From contig OX442315.1 of the NCBI GenBank assembly GCA_949358305.1, forward strand, positions 7,838,427-7,902,426: 64,000 nt of DNA, given 5' to 3'. The position numbers were made by a program, and so were the translations under genes. Each line of letters starts with the position of its first letter. Positions within the stretch are counted from its first letter, which is position 1. Shown piece after piece: positions 54,501-64,000 of the stretch. The DNA comes from Strigamia acuminata. Lineage: Eukaryota > Arthropoda > Chilopoda > Geophilomorpha > Linotaeniidae. The notes below the pieces were generated by a model that was given only the letters and a program-made list of their open reading frames with translations, was not told the origin of the DNA and searched no databases.

Positions 54501-54827
54501 CTAAACTCAACATCGGCGATTGGCTCGTCTTCGAAGACATGGGCGCGTACACCGTAGCCGCCGCCACAACATTCAACGGGTTCCAGAAACCCGTCCTGCA
54601 TTACGCCATGTCACGCGGCACCTGGTAAAACCGAAACGAATAGCCCAAAACACGAATAAAACGAATAAAACGACATTTTTGTACATCCTAGGTCCACTCT
54701 GCAGCACCTGGTGGCCGAACCCGACCCTCTACCCGCGATGAAGACCGCGAAAACAATTTTGAGCGAAAATTATGTCGATTCCGACATATCCGAAGCGATT
54801 TTTGCCGAAATAAGCGTCGTGGATTGA
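48578..54827 (+). CDS. Odc1: Ornithine decarboxylase (complete coding sequence, 443 aa, eight coding exons)
   Basis: PLP enzyme of the cytosol that makes putrescine from ornithine, the first step of polyamine synthesis. Exons: 48578-48757 (ATG 48677), 49497-49593, 50618-50694, 51135-51307, 52256-52553, 53265-53519, 54410-54624, 54692-54827. All junctions are GT-AG and phases agree. Key residues present: PLP lysine in FYAVKCN (exons 2-3), [49 protein letters not shown] and the catalytic Cys in WGPTCDSLD, followed by [13 protein letters not shown]. Their presence argues for an active enzyme rather than antizyme inhibitor. After TW (exon 7/8) there is a C-terminal tail of ~44 residues ending EISVVD, slightly shorter than in vertebrates. 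Six introns carry tandem arrays. Confidence 0.96.
48783..49275. repeat. 30-bp minisatellite in Odc intron between coding exons 1 and 2
   Basis: About 15 variable units of the type CGTAAAACAATTTTTTTACACATAAAAAC, 30 bases, with ACACAGTAAAA and ACACCTAAAAA variants. Confidence 0.9.
50053..50235. repeat. 31-bp minisatellite in Odc intron between coding exons 2 and 3
   Basis: About six units of GATGTTAAAACGTAGATTTT plus GGTGATTTTTC, 31 bases in all. Confidence 0.9.
50341..50556. mobile_element. Hairpin MITE in the same Odc intron
   Basis: Left CTAAATTCGTACTGCGCATC and right GATGCGCAGTACGAATTTAG are perfect inverses, and the match continues inward for ~85 bases (ATTCTGCGC, GACGAAGTATTAAGCCTA, TTAGGCCTAA, ATGCTA) with few changes. 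A diverged piece of the same sequence occurs at ~59715-59755. Lies 61 bp before the next exon. Confidence 0.85.
50695..51134. other. Odc intron between coding exons 3 and 4 (no array)
   Basis: 440 bp, G+C-richer in its first half; no tandem array or element ends recognised. With the 67-bp last intron it is the only coding-region intron without a minisatellite. Confidence 0.6.
51440..51870. repeat. ~30-bp diverged minisatellite in Odc intron between coding exons 4 and 5
   Basis: Units resembling ATTGAAATTACGCAATTATT plus TTGCATTTTC; 30 bases and regular from ~51730 to 51860, more diverged before that. Confidence 0.85.
52630..53050. repeat. 31-bp minisatellite in Odc intron between coding exons 5 and 6
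   Basis: About 13 units of GTTGAAATTTGAATGAAAAT plus GACGAAAAATC, 31 bases, some 32. Creates long but meaningless minus-strand frames (52238-53020). Confidence 0.93.
53690..54200. repeat. 31-bp minisatellite in Odc intron between coding exons 6 and 7
   Basis: About 14 units of GAAAATGTTGAAAATAATCG plus TTTTAAGCGAA, 31 bases; the central ones nearly identical, the outer ones diverged. Confidence 0.93.
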
Positions 54828-55112
54828 TGAAAATTATGATTTAATTTTTTTGTTCGATTAGGCCTAAATTGTTGCATTTATTCTATGAATTTATTTGGAT
54901 TTATTTTCCTTTATTTTTCTTTATTTGAATTTATTTCTTCCCTTGAAATTGGACTGGTGGTGGGTGGATCTGGATTTTTTTCTTGAGTTTATTATTATTA
55001 TTATCATCATTTATGGTAGATATATCTTTAAACATAACATTCCGCGTAGTCGATTATTCCTAGGTTTTAAATTGAAAGTTTTTCTGGAAATGCTGGATGA
55101 AAGGTTTTGAAA

Positions 55113-55118
55113 AATAAA
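55113..55118 (+). terminator. Polyadenylation signal of Odc
   Basis: AATAAA ~286 nt after the stop codon; a second AATAAA follows at ~55138. The 3' UTR is A/T-rich with ATTATTATTATCATC. Confidence 0.5.
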
Positions 55119-55645
55119 CGTTTCAAAATGGCCAACTAATAAATAAATGTATTTAAAAAATGGAACTCGTTTTTTATTTCCTCGGATCATCGGAAACGTC
55201 ACAAACTAACCTATTGGTATATCCTATCGAGGCATTTAATACGTAAAGAACTTGATCTTGTTCTAGAATACATTAAAAACGTCATAATTTGTACAATCCA
55301 TCGTTGGAATTTGAGATTTTGATACGTCAGTAAACTAAATTATATTTTTTAACATTATATTACGTAATAACTGTTCGCTCAAACGATTAGTCGGAATTTG
55401 GAGTGATTTAGACGAATTGAATTTTTACGTTTGTTGATTTCTTATTGAAAATTAAAAACTGTTTTTAAAAAATGTAATTCATGGTTTCGAGTGACTAATA
55501 TAACGTTGCGCGGGGAACTACTTTGAGCGGTGGAAGCGCCCAGTGGTGGTGCGGCGCACTCATCTGCCGGTCGCCATTTTCAAGGGTGAAGTTGAGGTTT
55601 GAAACACGTTGTTTACGTTTGTTCGGCGATTTGTCGATTACGACC

Positions 55646-55727
55646 ATGTCGGAAGAAAATAACGGTCCCGATACTGAGTCGTACGATGACGAGAATAAAT
55701 TCAACATGCAGTCGATGTATGCGCAAG
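55646..55727 (+). CDS. First coding exon of an unidentified gene
   Basis: ATG at 55646 (ACCATGTC) opens MSEENNGPDTESYDDENKFN and 27 residues are encoded before a strong donor (CAAG/GTAAGA, phase 1). Upstream, 55500-55645 is a G+C-richer block with CGCCATTTTCAAG, consistent with a promoter. The acidic, Asn/Glu-rich start has no recognisable domain; following exons are not visible up to 64 kb. Confidence 0.45.
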
Positions 55728-56390
55728 GTAAGACAACCGACTACATTTTTCTCCCTCTTTTGTTAACTAGCGAAAAATTTCGACAATTTCTCTCGTTTAT
55801 CCTCCATGACATCGAACGAAAACGAACTTAAAACGCGTTTAACACGCGATTCGTGCTAAATCACCCGAATAATACACAAAAACCAAATGAAAATAATTAT
55901 TTTTTCAATTTTAATTCATTTTTTTACACGTGCATTCATGAAAATCAACAAAAATCAACAAATTAATCGATTTTTTTGCGATATATGAAAAATATCGATT
56001 ATTTAACGTCTTAAAAAATATATATATAATTCAAAAAAAAAAAATAATTTTTTTTTATCATCATAAAGTGAAGTTTTTATTTCCCACAAAGTAATCAACA
56101 TAAATTCCATGAAAATGGCTGCTTTCTGAGAAACACAAAAAACCGCAACTTAATTCCAGCCATTTTGGTTTTTATGTGCCCTAAATTATGCAGAAATAAG
56201 TCCACATTTCAAGAACTAAACCAAAACTTTCATTTCCCATCCTCTTTAAACAATTCTCCCATCCAATTCTTTCTCTGCCCCCCCTTGCCCCTCCAAACTC
56301 CATCCAAAACATTGCTTAAAACAAAGCTTCTTAAACCCTGGGTCACGAAAAATTTGTTTGATTTCTACACCCATTTTACACAGTCGAACC
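55728..56390. other. Probable intron, AT-rich
   Basis: Follows the donor at 55727. A/T-rich with A-runs near 56030; no exon recognised. Confidence 0.4.
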
Positions 56391-56515
56391 TCGTTACAAC
56401 GAATTCTGATTGGTCGGTTGGCCATAGAACATCATGTTAAAAAATTTTGATACAACAAACCGATTTTTCGGGTCCCTTGCGATTTGTTATAAATATAACG
56501 TTATAATTACATACC
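56391..56515. mobile_element. pogo-type MITE copy 2 (degraded)
   Basis: Opens CAGTCGAACCTCGTTACAAC and shares GTTGGCCATAGAACATCATG with copy 1 (GCTGGCCATAGAACACCATG). The right end is not clear. Confidence 0.65.
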
Positions 56516-57230
56516 CGGGGCATCGCAAAAATTTCTCGGGCGAAAAGACACCGCGAGTGGAAAAAGTTTAAGAAGCTCATCGCTTCGAGGCCGCTGTTTG
56601 TCCCCGGTCACGACATCGGCTAAAAGCCGGCAAATCTTACCAAACCACGAGGTCAGGAAAGCAGCGGTAGGTCAACACAGGCACTGGGGCCCCCATTAGA
56701 TCGATTAAACGCCACAGAACTCTCCCTAGCATCATAAAAAAGACATTTGAACAGCGATAAACACATTAAACGCGTTTAAAAGTCCAAATTACCACCCAGA
56801 TGTGTCTTTAAACACATGTAAACGATTTGGAAACACATGCTGCTTGCGGAAAATGCATATTGGAGTGGAAGAAGTTGCAATTAGTCAGTCAAGAATCTTG
56901 ATTAGATCTGGGCTTGTTGCTCCGTCGTAGTTGGTATTGACCAATATCCAAGTTGCAGCTTTGGTGCTGTCACCTGGAGGTGACATAACTTTGCACATTA
57001 GATTCAAGTGGTGTCGGGTAACTATAAAGGACAAATTCTTAATCAAGTTTTTGGATTGTGCATGTTTATGATGGAATAAGCACAAAAGACTTGGCGGGAG
57101 GTCTCCATTTTGAATTCAAGTGTAAATTAGGAAGATTAAACCTGTTTACGGTGAGGATGGAGTAAATCACGGTTTGGATGTGCAATTACCGCCGAGTAAA
57201 TGCGTTTAGTGGGCAATCAGTGTTTCCGCG
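56516..57230. other. Nothing recognised
   Basis: No coding domain, array or paired element ends seen. Confidence 0.4.
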
Positions 57231-57768
57231 CTTAAGGTAAGTACACATGACCTGATTCCGTGCACGGAATGGTCACTTTCCGTGTGTGGTCAGAAGTTTT
57301 GGTCGACGTGGTACACATAGTTCCGCTTACCGCACGCGGAAACTTTCCCGCAGTGATGGTGCATGGAAGAATTGAATTGTTTCCGCGCACGAACAAATTC
57401 TGAGTACCCAGAATGCATTGTGGTGATGGGATCGATCGTGACCGGTCGTTCATAAGACGGAGGTGGATACTGAATACAAAGACAATGCTAAAAATGTTTT
57501 GATTAATTTATTTTATAATTTATTATTAATTATGGATTTAAAAATACTGTAATCCGTTTATTTTGCACGATTGAACTACAATATTTTTTAAAAGTGGTCG
57601 CCATTTGTAATTGCAACACGTGCACGGATTGTGTGTACCAAACAATTTCCGCACACGGAAAGACAGCCAAAGACGCAGGCGGAATCATTTCGTTTGCGGC
57701 GTGACAACCTGAAAATTCAGAGTCTGAATATTCAGAGTCTGAAAGTCTTGTGTGTACTTAGCTTTAAA
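57231..57768. mobile_element. Inverted-repeat element (~540 bp)
   Basis: Left TTAAGGTAAGTACACATGAC and right GTCTTGTGTGTACTTAGCTT are inverse with a few changes. Inside are several CCGCGCACGGAA-type repeats in both orientations. Confidence 0.5.
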
Positions 57769-58127
57769 CGGCAAAACCGCTGCATTCGGAAAGTCGAACA
57801 TTCCGGTCTTTCTTCTTTAAACGGCGTAAATACATATTTAATACTGAAATTTGAATATGCAAGTCGTTTAAAGGTTGTTTAAATTAGAAAATGTTTGAAA
57901 ACGCTGGAAAGCATGTTTAAAATTGCAGGTTAACGTGTTTTGCTGTTTAAACGTTGTGTGCGTGTACTTCGACCGAAAATAGACCGGATTACGGCCATTT
58001 TTAACCTTTCTACACCTCGGGCTGGAATTTTCTTCTTGCTGTATATCCCATTAGCCAATAGGAGGAGTTACATACTTACACTGAAACAGCGTTAACCCGG
58101 AAAGATTTTTCACACTGCTATAAGAAT

Positions 58128-58709
58128 ACCATATTTCTTCAATTCTAAGACACAATTTTTTCTCACATAAATATCTCTTAAAGCGGGGTGTGTCTTGCAA
58201 TCGATGGTGTCTTAAGGCTAGTTTACAATGCTTAATTTAATTTTTGCGCTAATTGTTGCACGAAGTTTCTGTTGACAATGCAGAGAAGCGAACTCGGAAT
58301 AGACCTTTGGAAAATCATGATGTAATGCCCTTTGGCTCCGCCCACAATAATGTGACGTATTTTGAAATTGCATTTTTTCTTAACAATTTGATTTTTTGCG
58401 TTTTGCGTGATTGTGAAAGAGAATTTGCAGCATTGTAAAGTAGCCTTTAGAATCGCCGATAGAAGCATCTCTATAGACGGGGGTGCGTCTTTCAATCGAT
58501 GGGGTCTTAAGGCTAGTTTGCAATGCTGTGAATTGTTGTTCGCAATTATGCGAAGCTCTGAAAACCCGTTGTGCAATATTTTGCCCGTAAATTATTAAGA
58601 AAAAAGTGAATAGAAAAATTTCAATTCTGGATTTGCTTTGCTGCATTGTGAAGTTTGCGCAACAATTAGTCATTGTAAACTAGCCTTTAGAATCGAAGAA
58701 ATACGGTAA
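58128..58709. mobile_element. Composite inverted-repeat element with an internal tandem duplication
   Basis: Outer ends ACCATATTTCTTCAATTCTAAG and the inverse of TAGAATCGAAGAAATACGGT. Inside, two head-to-tail units (~58163-58455 and ~58466-58694) each start ...TCAATCGATGG.GTCTTAAGGCTAGTTT and end CATTGTAAA.TAGCCTTTAGAATCG, so each unit also has inverted ends. Confidence 0.7.
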
Positions 58710-59810
58710 AATTTTCTATTTACAAGCAGTTTTTTTTCTGTAATCGTCCCTGGTTGAAATATGTTGTTTAACAAGTAAATATAAAAAACTACGTTTTTGG
58801 AAAAAGGCTTTTAAATTGGTTTTTCAAATTGCCGCCAGTGTGCGGTACGATCGCAGATTTTAATTCGTTTTTTTTTTCCAAATTACATAAACCGGAAGTT
58901 GAACCACACAAATGTTCAAGTCAAGTTAAATAAAAGTCTTTAAAAATGCTGTTTAGTCTAAATGGCGTTAAAAGACTTCGTTGAACGTCGTTGAACGCGA
59001 ATCGACGGTTATTGCGGTGCATGTCGCGTTAATTCCATTACATTTGGTGATTTACGTGTAATCCCTTTTGTTTCGGTCCACCTTGAGCACTTTCCAAGGC
59101 AATTTAATTTATTTTTTTAAAATTTTTGAGTGTAGATGATTAGGTATTTCATTGCATTTTCACCTTGGATGATAAATCATAGAAATTCGTGCTCAGTTTG
59201 TAAACTCTGCAGCATTAACATGATTGATTACCATCGACGCAATAACCGCGGCTGGCGATTAACGATGATAAATTTGGCTATTCTAAAATATGTCTCCAGC
59301 ATTTTTGCAAGTGCTGGAAATGTTGGGTGTCATGTGACAGGCGAAATTGGTGTTCTGACATATCAATTGTCTCAAATTATTGTTGAAAGGAAATCAATTG
59401 GGAGGAGAGGAATTTGTGTTGCAGCTTTTTCAAAGAAGCAGGGTCTGATCTTGGCAGTTTGTCTCTTTCGCTCGCTATTGATCAATGAGTATCGATTCTG
59501 AATACTTGAAAATGGCGTGCAATTCGTCGTTTGAGTGACCGGTACAGCCTCGTAGTCGGTGGCTAAACAGCAATGACAAATTTTTTAAAAAGTTATTAGT
59601 CGTTCTTCGAATTGTGTGGGGGGTTAACACCGCTTGAAACAAATGTCTGCAGTTTGATTTTTGGAAAACTGCGCAGTATTGAAACTTCAACCCACATTTC
59701 GCAGCCGGTATCTTGAAACCAAATTCATACTGTGCATGTTGTTCTGCACAGATGATTTTCTAATTCTAGTTGTTATTTAGAAATCTTAAGCTTAATATTT
59801 GGACCGATAA
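58710..59810. other. Nothing firmly recognised
   Basis: A 121-codon plus-strand frame (59136-59501) shows no domain. 59715-59755 is a fragment of the hairpin element found in the Odc intron. Confidence 0.4.
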
Positions 59811-60238
59811 AGTTAGGTTTACACTTGTGGTCACACTAGGGGCGTAGCAACGAAAGGAAAAATTAGTCAAATGCAACACAGAGTCTGTTTACACGGTAGG
59901 GCACGTGTGAACAGAGCTGAAACAATTGATGTTGCATCTGGTCAATCAGATGGTTCAATGAAACCTGGAATTGGATCTAGTTCTAGAACTAGCTCCAGAA
60001 TCCGAAAATAGCGGCCTGTTTGCTTGTGGCAAAGTCTCGCCAACCAGACGTGAATCGACGAGAGTTGGAGTCGAAAGTGATTGGTTGGCCGCAAGACCTT
60101 TCCTTGCATTGCGTCGCTTACTTCAACTTGGAGTCGAAGCAGGAATTGGCGTCAACGTCAAGAATTTTTGGACGCAAGCCACTTGCGTTGCGTCAGTTTT
60201 CTTGCGTTGCGTCTAGTGTGAACACAAGTGTGAAACTA
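59811..60238. mobile_element. Inverted-repeat element (~430 bp)
   Basis: Left AGTTAGGTTTACACTTGTGG with TCACACTAG; right CTAGTGTGAACACAAGTGTG with AAACTATA. The ends are inverse with few changes; the inside is G+C-richer. Confidence 0.7.
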
Positions 60239-60391
60239 TACTCTGGCTCATCGTAAGAGGGGGACCAGTTCCTATTGGCCGAGCCTGTGGGTAAGTTCCA
60301 GTGGTGTTACTTCTATGAAGGAGGGGGGGGGGGGTTAGGCGGTGTGCAAGGGGCCGTGACCCAAAGATGGATGGAATAAATGTGCAGTATT

Positions 60392-60592
60392 TCCTCCTTT
60401 GGAGGGAATGTCCTAATATTGTGAGTTTGACTAGGGTGCCAGATAATTGGAATTATCTGGCAGTGCTGGATAAAAGGAGCTTGGATTTTCCGGCAGGAAT
60501 TAGACTTTAATGTTTTGCCATAAAAAAGATTAACTAATCAGATCCCCAGATCTGGTCAAACTCGCATTACAGGCCGTGCCCTCCAAAGCTGG
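60392..60592. mobile_element. CTTTGGAGGG-family element, copy 2 (inverted relative to 43905)
   Basis: Ends TCCTTTGGAGGGAATGTCCTA and the inverse in TGCCCTCCAAAGC; internal TTTGACTAG and GATCTGGTCAAACTCGCATT pair as well. Matches 43905-44083 in opposite orientation. Confidence 0.65.
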
Positions 60593-60892
60593 GTGATATG
60601 GTATAGAAAAATAATTAAAATGTAAAAAAGGGCCCATGTTGTAGGCAGGGGGCCCTTTTTCATTTTGCATACCCATGTGGTTCAAAATTGGTAATACAAT
60701 TTGTAAAATGTATTATGAAATGCATTTTACAATATTTTTATTTGTCCAATATGAATGCATTGTCAAAATACATTTTCCAGAATGTGTTCTAAAATGTGTT
60801 TAAGATACAATTGTTAGAGAATTGCAAATTAAATTATTTATTTTAAATTGTATTATGAAATGCATTATTTAATCACGAATAATACACTTTTA

Positions 60893-61328
60893 CGACGTTT
60901 ACATGCACCAAATATTTTGATTGGTGAATAATTCGAGTGGTGAAAAAATCAAATTGTAGCGTTTACGTGCAGAAAATAATTCTTGATCACTTTCGGGTTT
61001 CGACCAATGGGGAAGTGCCAGAAGCAATGCGCACATGCGCAATAAAAAGGATTGTATTTATTGACCCCCTATTTATAATTTTAAAAACACCTAAAATAAT
61101 TACTTTCGCACACATTGATTTTTCCCGCAAATCATTGAATCTACTGCCCAATTTCAGTTAGTTTTCCCGGTAACGGTTTTAAGACGTTTTCACAGTTCGC
61201 TCGAATTAAACAACCTTCTGCGAGGGATTATTCACTACTCGAATAATCCTTGTCATCCCTGTTTACATGACAGTTGTGCACATCGAATATTTCATCTCGC
61301 TCGAAATATTCCATGCATGTAAACGTAG
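60893..61328. mobile_element. Inverted-repeat element with CGTTTACATGCA ends
   Basis: Left ACGTTTACATGCACCAAATATT and right AATATTCCATGCATGTAAACGT are inverse. Flanking sequence on both sides contains inverse AATGCATTTTACAATAT phrases, suggesting insertion into another palindromic element. Confidence 0.65.
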
Positions 61329-63351
61329 TATTAAATTCTGTGAAATGCTATACATTTTGGAATGCATTAATTGGGCAAATCTAAAAATACATTGTAAAAT
61401 ATATTTTTGAACCACAAGTAAAAAACTTGGTGCGAAGCATCTATACACGGCTACTTACCGCTTCGCTAGTGCTAATTGCCACAATCTGATGAATATGGAG
61501 GAGATTTTGTATTTGGAATTCACAGGTTTGCTTCCACTTGAATCTCTGCATATTAAGCAAGTGGAGAATGTTTGGCCTATTCAGAAATGATCTCATGCCA
61601 CTTAATTTATTATGCAGCAACAGGAAGCTCCACTGCCTCTTGAAACTAGTTTTCCTGTTATTTTTTTTTGTTTACCATTTCTTAAATCAATTCAAATTTT
61701 ATTTCTGCAAACTTGATCTCAAAGTGAAAATTGCAGTTTTACATCCTTAACTTTATAGTCACTTAAAGCGGCTTTGCATTTTGCATTTTGCATTTAGCAC
61801 GAAGATTATTATGCTTTTAATGGAAGTAAAGTGCAAGGACTCTGGTCACAGCACTTGGCTTTTAGTTGATTGCAGCCAAATTTAAAACTTGACCAAGGAC
61901 ATGAGAGCAAATGTCGGTCGGATTACTTCCTTCGAAGGGAAGGAAACTTGTTTCTCGCCCATTGATCAACGCTTTAAAGATTCAGCAGTTGGTGACACGA
62001 GAAACTACTTGGGTTAAATGCTTTTAATTCTCACAATAGAAAAATTCCTCCTCCTTCAATTTAATTTGTTGTTTCATCAACATTTTTGGTTGCTGTGTGA
62101 ATGCTGTGGAATGACGTCATAAGTTTGAATTCGCAGAGCTGAAATAGCTACATGTGGGTAGCATTGCGCGCGATTCACGGGGCGATTTTGCTTGCGAAAT
62201 CGCGACGCGACGCGAAATTGCGGGATGTGTGCGCCCAGCATAACCGAACAATCTTCACAGCGCCAGCAACGGAAATGGAAACCATCGCCATCTGTTGGCA
62301 GAAATTAACAACTTTACAACAACATTCAGAAGCGGGTCTGGCGCCGCCGTGTTAGGAGAGCACTTATAGTCTGCCCAAGTCGGCAGAAAATTATGGTTTG
62401 GGGTGATTACTTGATTAGTTGCTTAGTTGCTATTTGATGAAATGATTATTCTCAGGATTGGTTGAATCCAGTCACATGACACATCAAGTAATCGACTAAT
62501 CAAAGTAATCAAAGTAATCAACTAATCGCTCATTTAATGAAACCCCTTTGGACAACGTTGTATCGGTTTGGAGTATAGACGTAGTTCTATGTTGCGGCAC
62601 AGTAATAGCTTTTGCATGCGGGAAAGACGAAATGTGAATTTTCATAAAGAAAATCCTGTTAGTTTTCGAGAAAAAACGGCGTTCGGAATTGATCGCGGTT
62701 CGGGCGGGGAGGATTAGACCGAGGGTCTCCGGAGTGTTGCAAGTTTGGTGTAATTGGATTCTGTTTTGGGGTATGTGGAGTAGGTTATAGCTTTGATGAA
62801 GTTTGTATGAAAAGCTGGATTGACGATTGACTTAACTCTAGATTCTCATGCGAATGTATGGGAACAGCTGTCATGTGGTGATCAGCACGTAGTACATTAG
62901 TTTTCTCAGCTTGTCAGCTCAGTTTGTAATAACAAACTGCAGTTGTTGGAACTGCAAGAATTTATGTGAAAGGGAGAGAGATAGAGATGTGTTTTATAGT
63001 GCAGCAACAACTGTTGCACATGTCACAACAGTTGGAGCAGTTAAAGGAGACACCTGGTTATGCGGCGATTTGAACTACGCAAAGCCCGCTGTGCTACAAG
63101 AGGGGCTCGACTGCGATGCATAAACAATGCAAATGTAACATTTAACTCTGGAGGGGAGTATTCGCGGAAATAGCGGAAAAAGAAGTGAATCGCTTAAGCT
63201 CTATGAATAAAGCATCGATGTGGGGCAAAAAGGAAAGAACAAGGTTTGAAGCTAAAAGAAATGGAGCTCGCTCAACTCGTAGGCAATAGTTAACTTATGT
63301 ATGAAAAAGACGAAATGTCATGAAGACGTATTTGTAGTGTTTGTATGTATA
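61329..63351. other. Nothing firmly recognised
   Basis: Short frames only. 62150-62250 is unusually rich in GCGCGA-type phrases. No gene or element could be assigned. Confidence 0.4.
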
Positions 63352-63556
63352 CAGTCGAAACTCTTTTTAAGGAATCGCAAGCGACTGAAACATCGATTTG
63401 TTATAACGAGAGTTCGTTAAAACGAATTAGCTAAAAAAAATTAAATTTTATCATAAATAAATACATAACATGGTGGCTGGCCAACCAAATCATTTTTAAC
63501 AATTCGTTATATCGATAATTTGGTATATTGCGATTCGTTATAAAGAGTTTCGACTG
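63352..63556. mobile_element. pogo-type MITE copy 3 (205 bp)
   Basis: CAGTCGAAACTCTTTTTAA ... TTATAAAGAGTTTCGACTG between TA dinucleotides (63350-63351 and 63557-63558). Same family as copies at 40740 and 56391. Confidence 0.85.
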
Positions 63557-64000
63557 TATAGGGTGTTCATTTTAAAGTGTTCCAGGCGATTTACAGAACG
63601 ATGAACGTACGCTTCGTTCGTGACGTTTGTTTGTTACATTAAACAAATATAAGAAACGAAAAACCGAAATTGCAATTTCTGACAAAAATGGCAGTTTTGA
63701 ATATGAGTCGCGGCTTTTAATCGATAAAATACGGTATTTTCAATTATATTATACACCAACACCTAGACACTTGCACAAAACAATTCTTGGCAAATCCAAG
63801 CTATGGATGGTTGGATATGCATAAGTGATCGAAAAGAAGAAAATCGATTGCATTTATTGCAAATGTGAGAATTGGCACAGCCCTTGTAGCGGGAAGCGCG
63901 CCAGCAACACTTGAATGGATGAAAGGCGAAATATGCCTGTTTTGAATTTTGTTTGTGGCCATTGCCGACATTTACATAAACTATACTGGGCGTCTTAGAA
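63557..64000. other. Right edge, possible degraded element
   Basis: After TATAGGGTGTTCATTTTAAAG, a plus-strand frame at ~63815-63905 reads CIYCKCENWHSPCSG, a zinc-binding-looking fragment that stops soon after. Too short to assign. Confidence 0.25.

Noticed and set aside
48677-54827. Antizyme inhibitor instead of ornithine decarboxylase
   Set aside because: PLP lysine context, HVGSGC, GGGFPG, EPGRYY and WGPTCD are all intact, whereas inhibitors have lost key residues.
63815-63905. PHD/zinc-finger-like fragment at the right edge
   Set aside because: Only one short cysteine cluster before a stop; too little to call a domain.

Overview
The window is nuclear DNA of a multicellular animal, probably an invertebrate. 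Evidence: GT-AG introns in every cellular gene, a DEG/ENaC channel gene, an intron-split TIEG-type Krueppel-like factor, a nine-exon ornithine decarboxylase gene, and a heavy load of Ty3/gypsy and Ty1/copia retrotransposons, short inverted-repeat elements and minisatellites. I cannot name the phylum from sequence alone.

Layout. 1-1.7 kb: 5' end of a Ty3/gypsy element on the minus strand (element B: gag start, primer site, LTR) running off the left edge. 1.7-4.7 kb: scrambled remains of a second gypsy lineage, split by a 21-bp satellite of about 83 units. 4.8-5.2 kb: a small gene for a secreted cysteine-rich peptide (minus). 5.7-6.4 kb: a second 21-bp array. 6.4-7.1 kb: a long foldback element next to the promoter of a DEG/ENaC channel gene (7.1-9.95 kb, plus). 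11.7-34.8 kb: a nest of three LTR retrotransposons. The oldest (A, minus) is a decayed gypsy; an almost pristine copia (12513-19747, minus) sits at the start of A's 3' LTR, and an almost pristine 13.5-kb gypsy (C, 20351-33850, plus) sits inside A's third ORF. 35.2-37.7 kb: an internally deleted gypsy pol and a lone LTR-like piece. 40.4-42.2 kb: last exons of a KLF10/11 (cabut) gene (minus). 43.6-44.6 kb: a cluster of short inverted-repeat elements. 46.9-55.1 kb: promoter and all coding exons of ornithine decarboxylase (plus). 55.5 kb: first exon of an unidentified gene (plus). 56-64 kb: non-coding DNA rich in short inverted-repeat transposons.

How it fits together. Element C is the most complete system here. 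It has LTRs differing at two positions, a primer site, a polypurine tract and a 4-bp target duplication. Gag and Pol are joined by a textbook -1 frameshift site whose stem-loop carries the gag stop codon. Gag contains an RS-rich domain. A large third ORF sits where env would be, directly behind a 3' splice site, with a small acidic leader ORF that would splice to it in frame. The third protein has no signal peptide or membrane segment; a diverged copy survives in element A, so it belongs to the lineage.

A second pattern is that six introns of the ornithine decarboxylase gene each carry their own unrelated minisatellite, with periods of 21, 30 or 31 bp (two or three helical turns); the two satellites on the left also have a 21-bp period.
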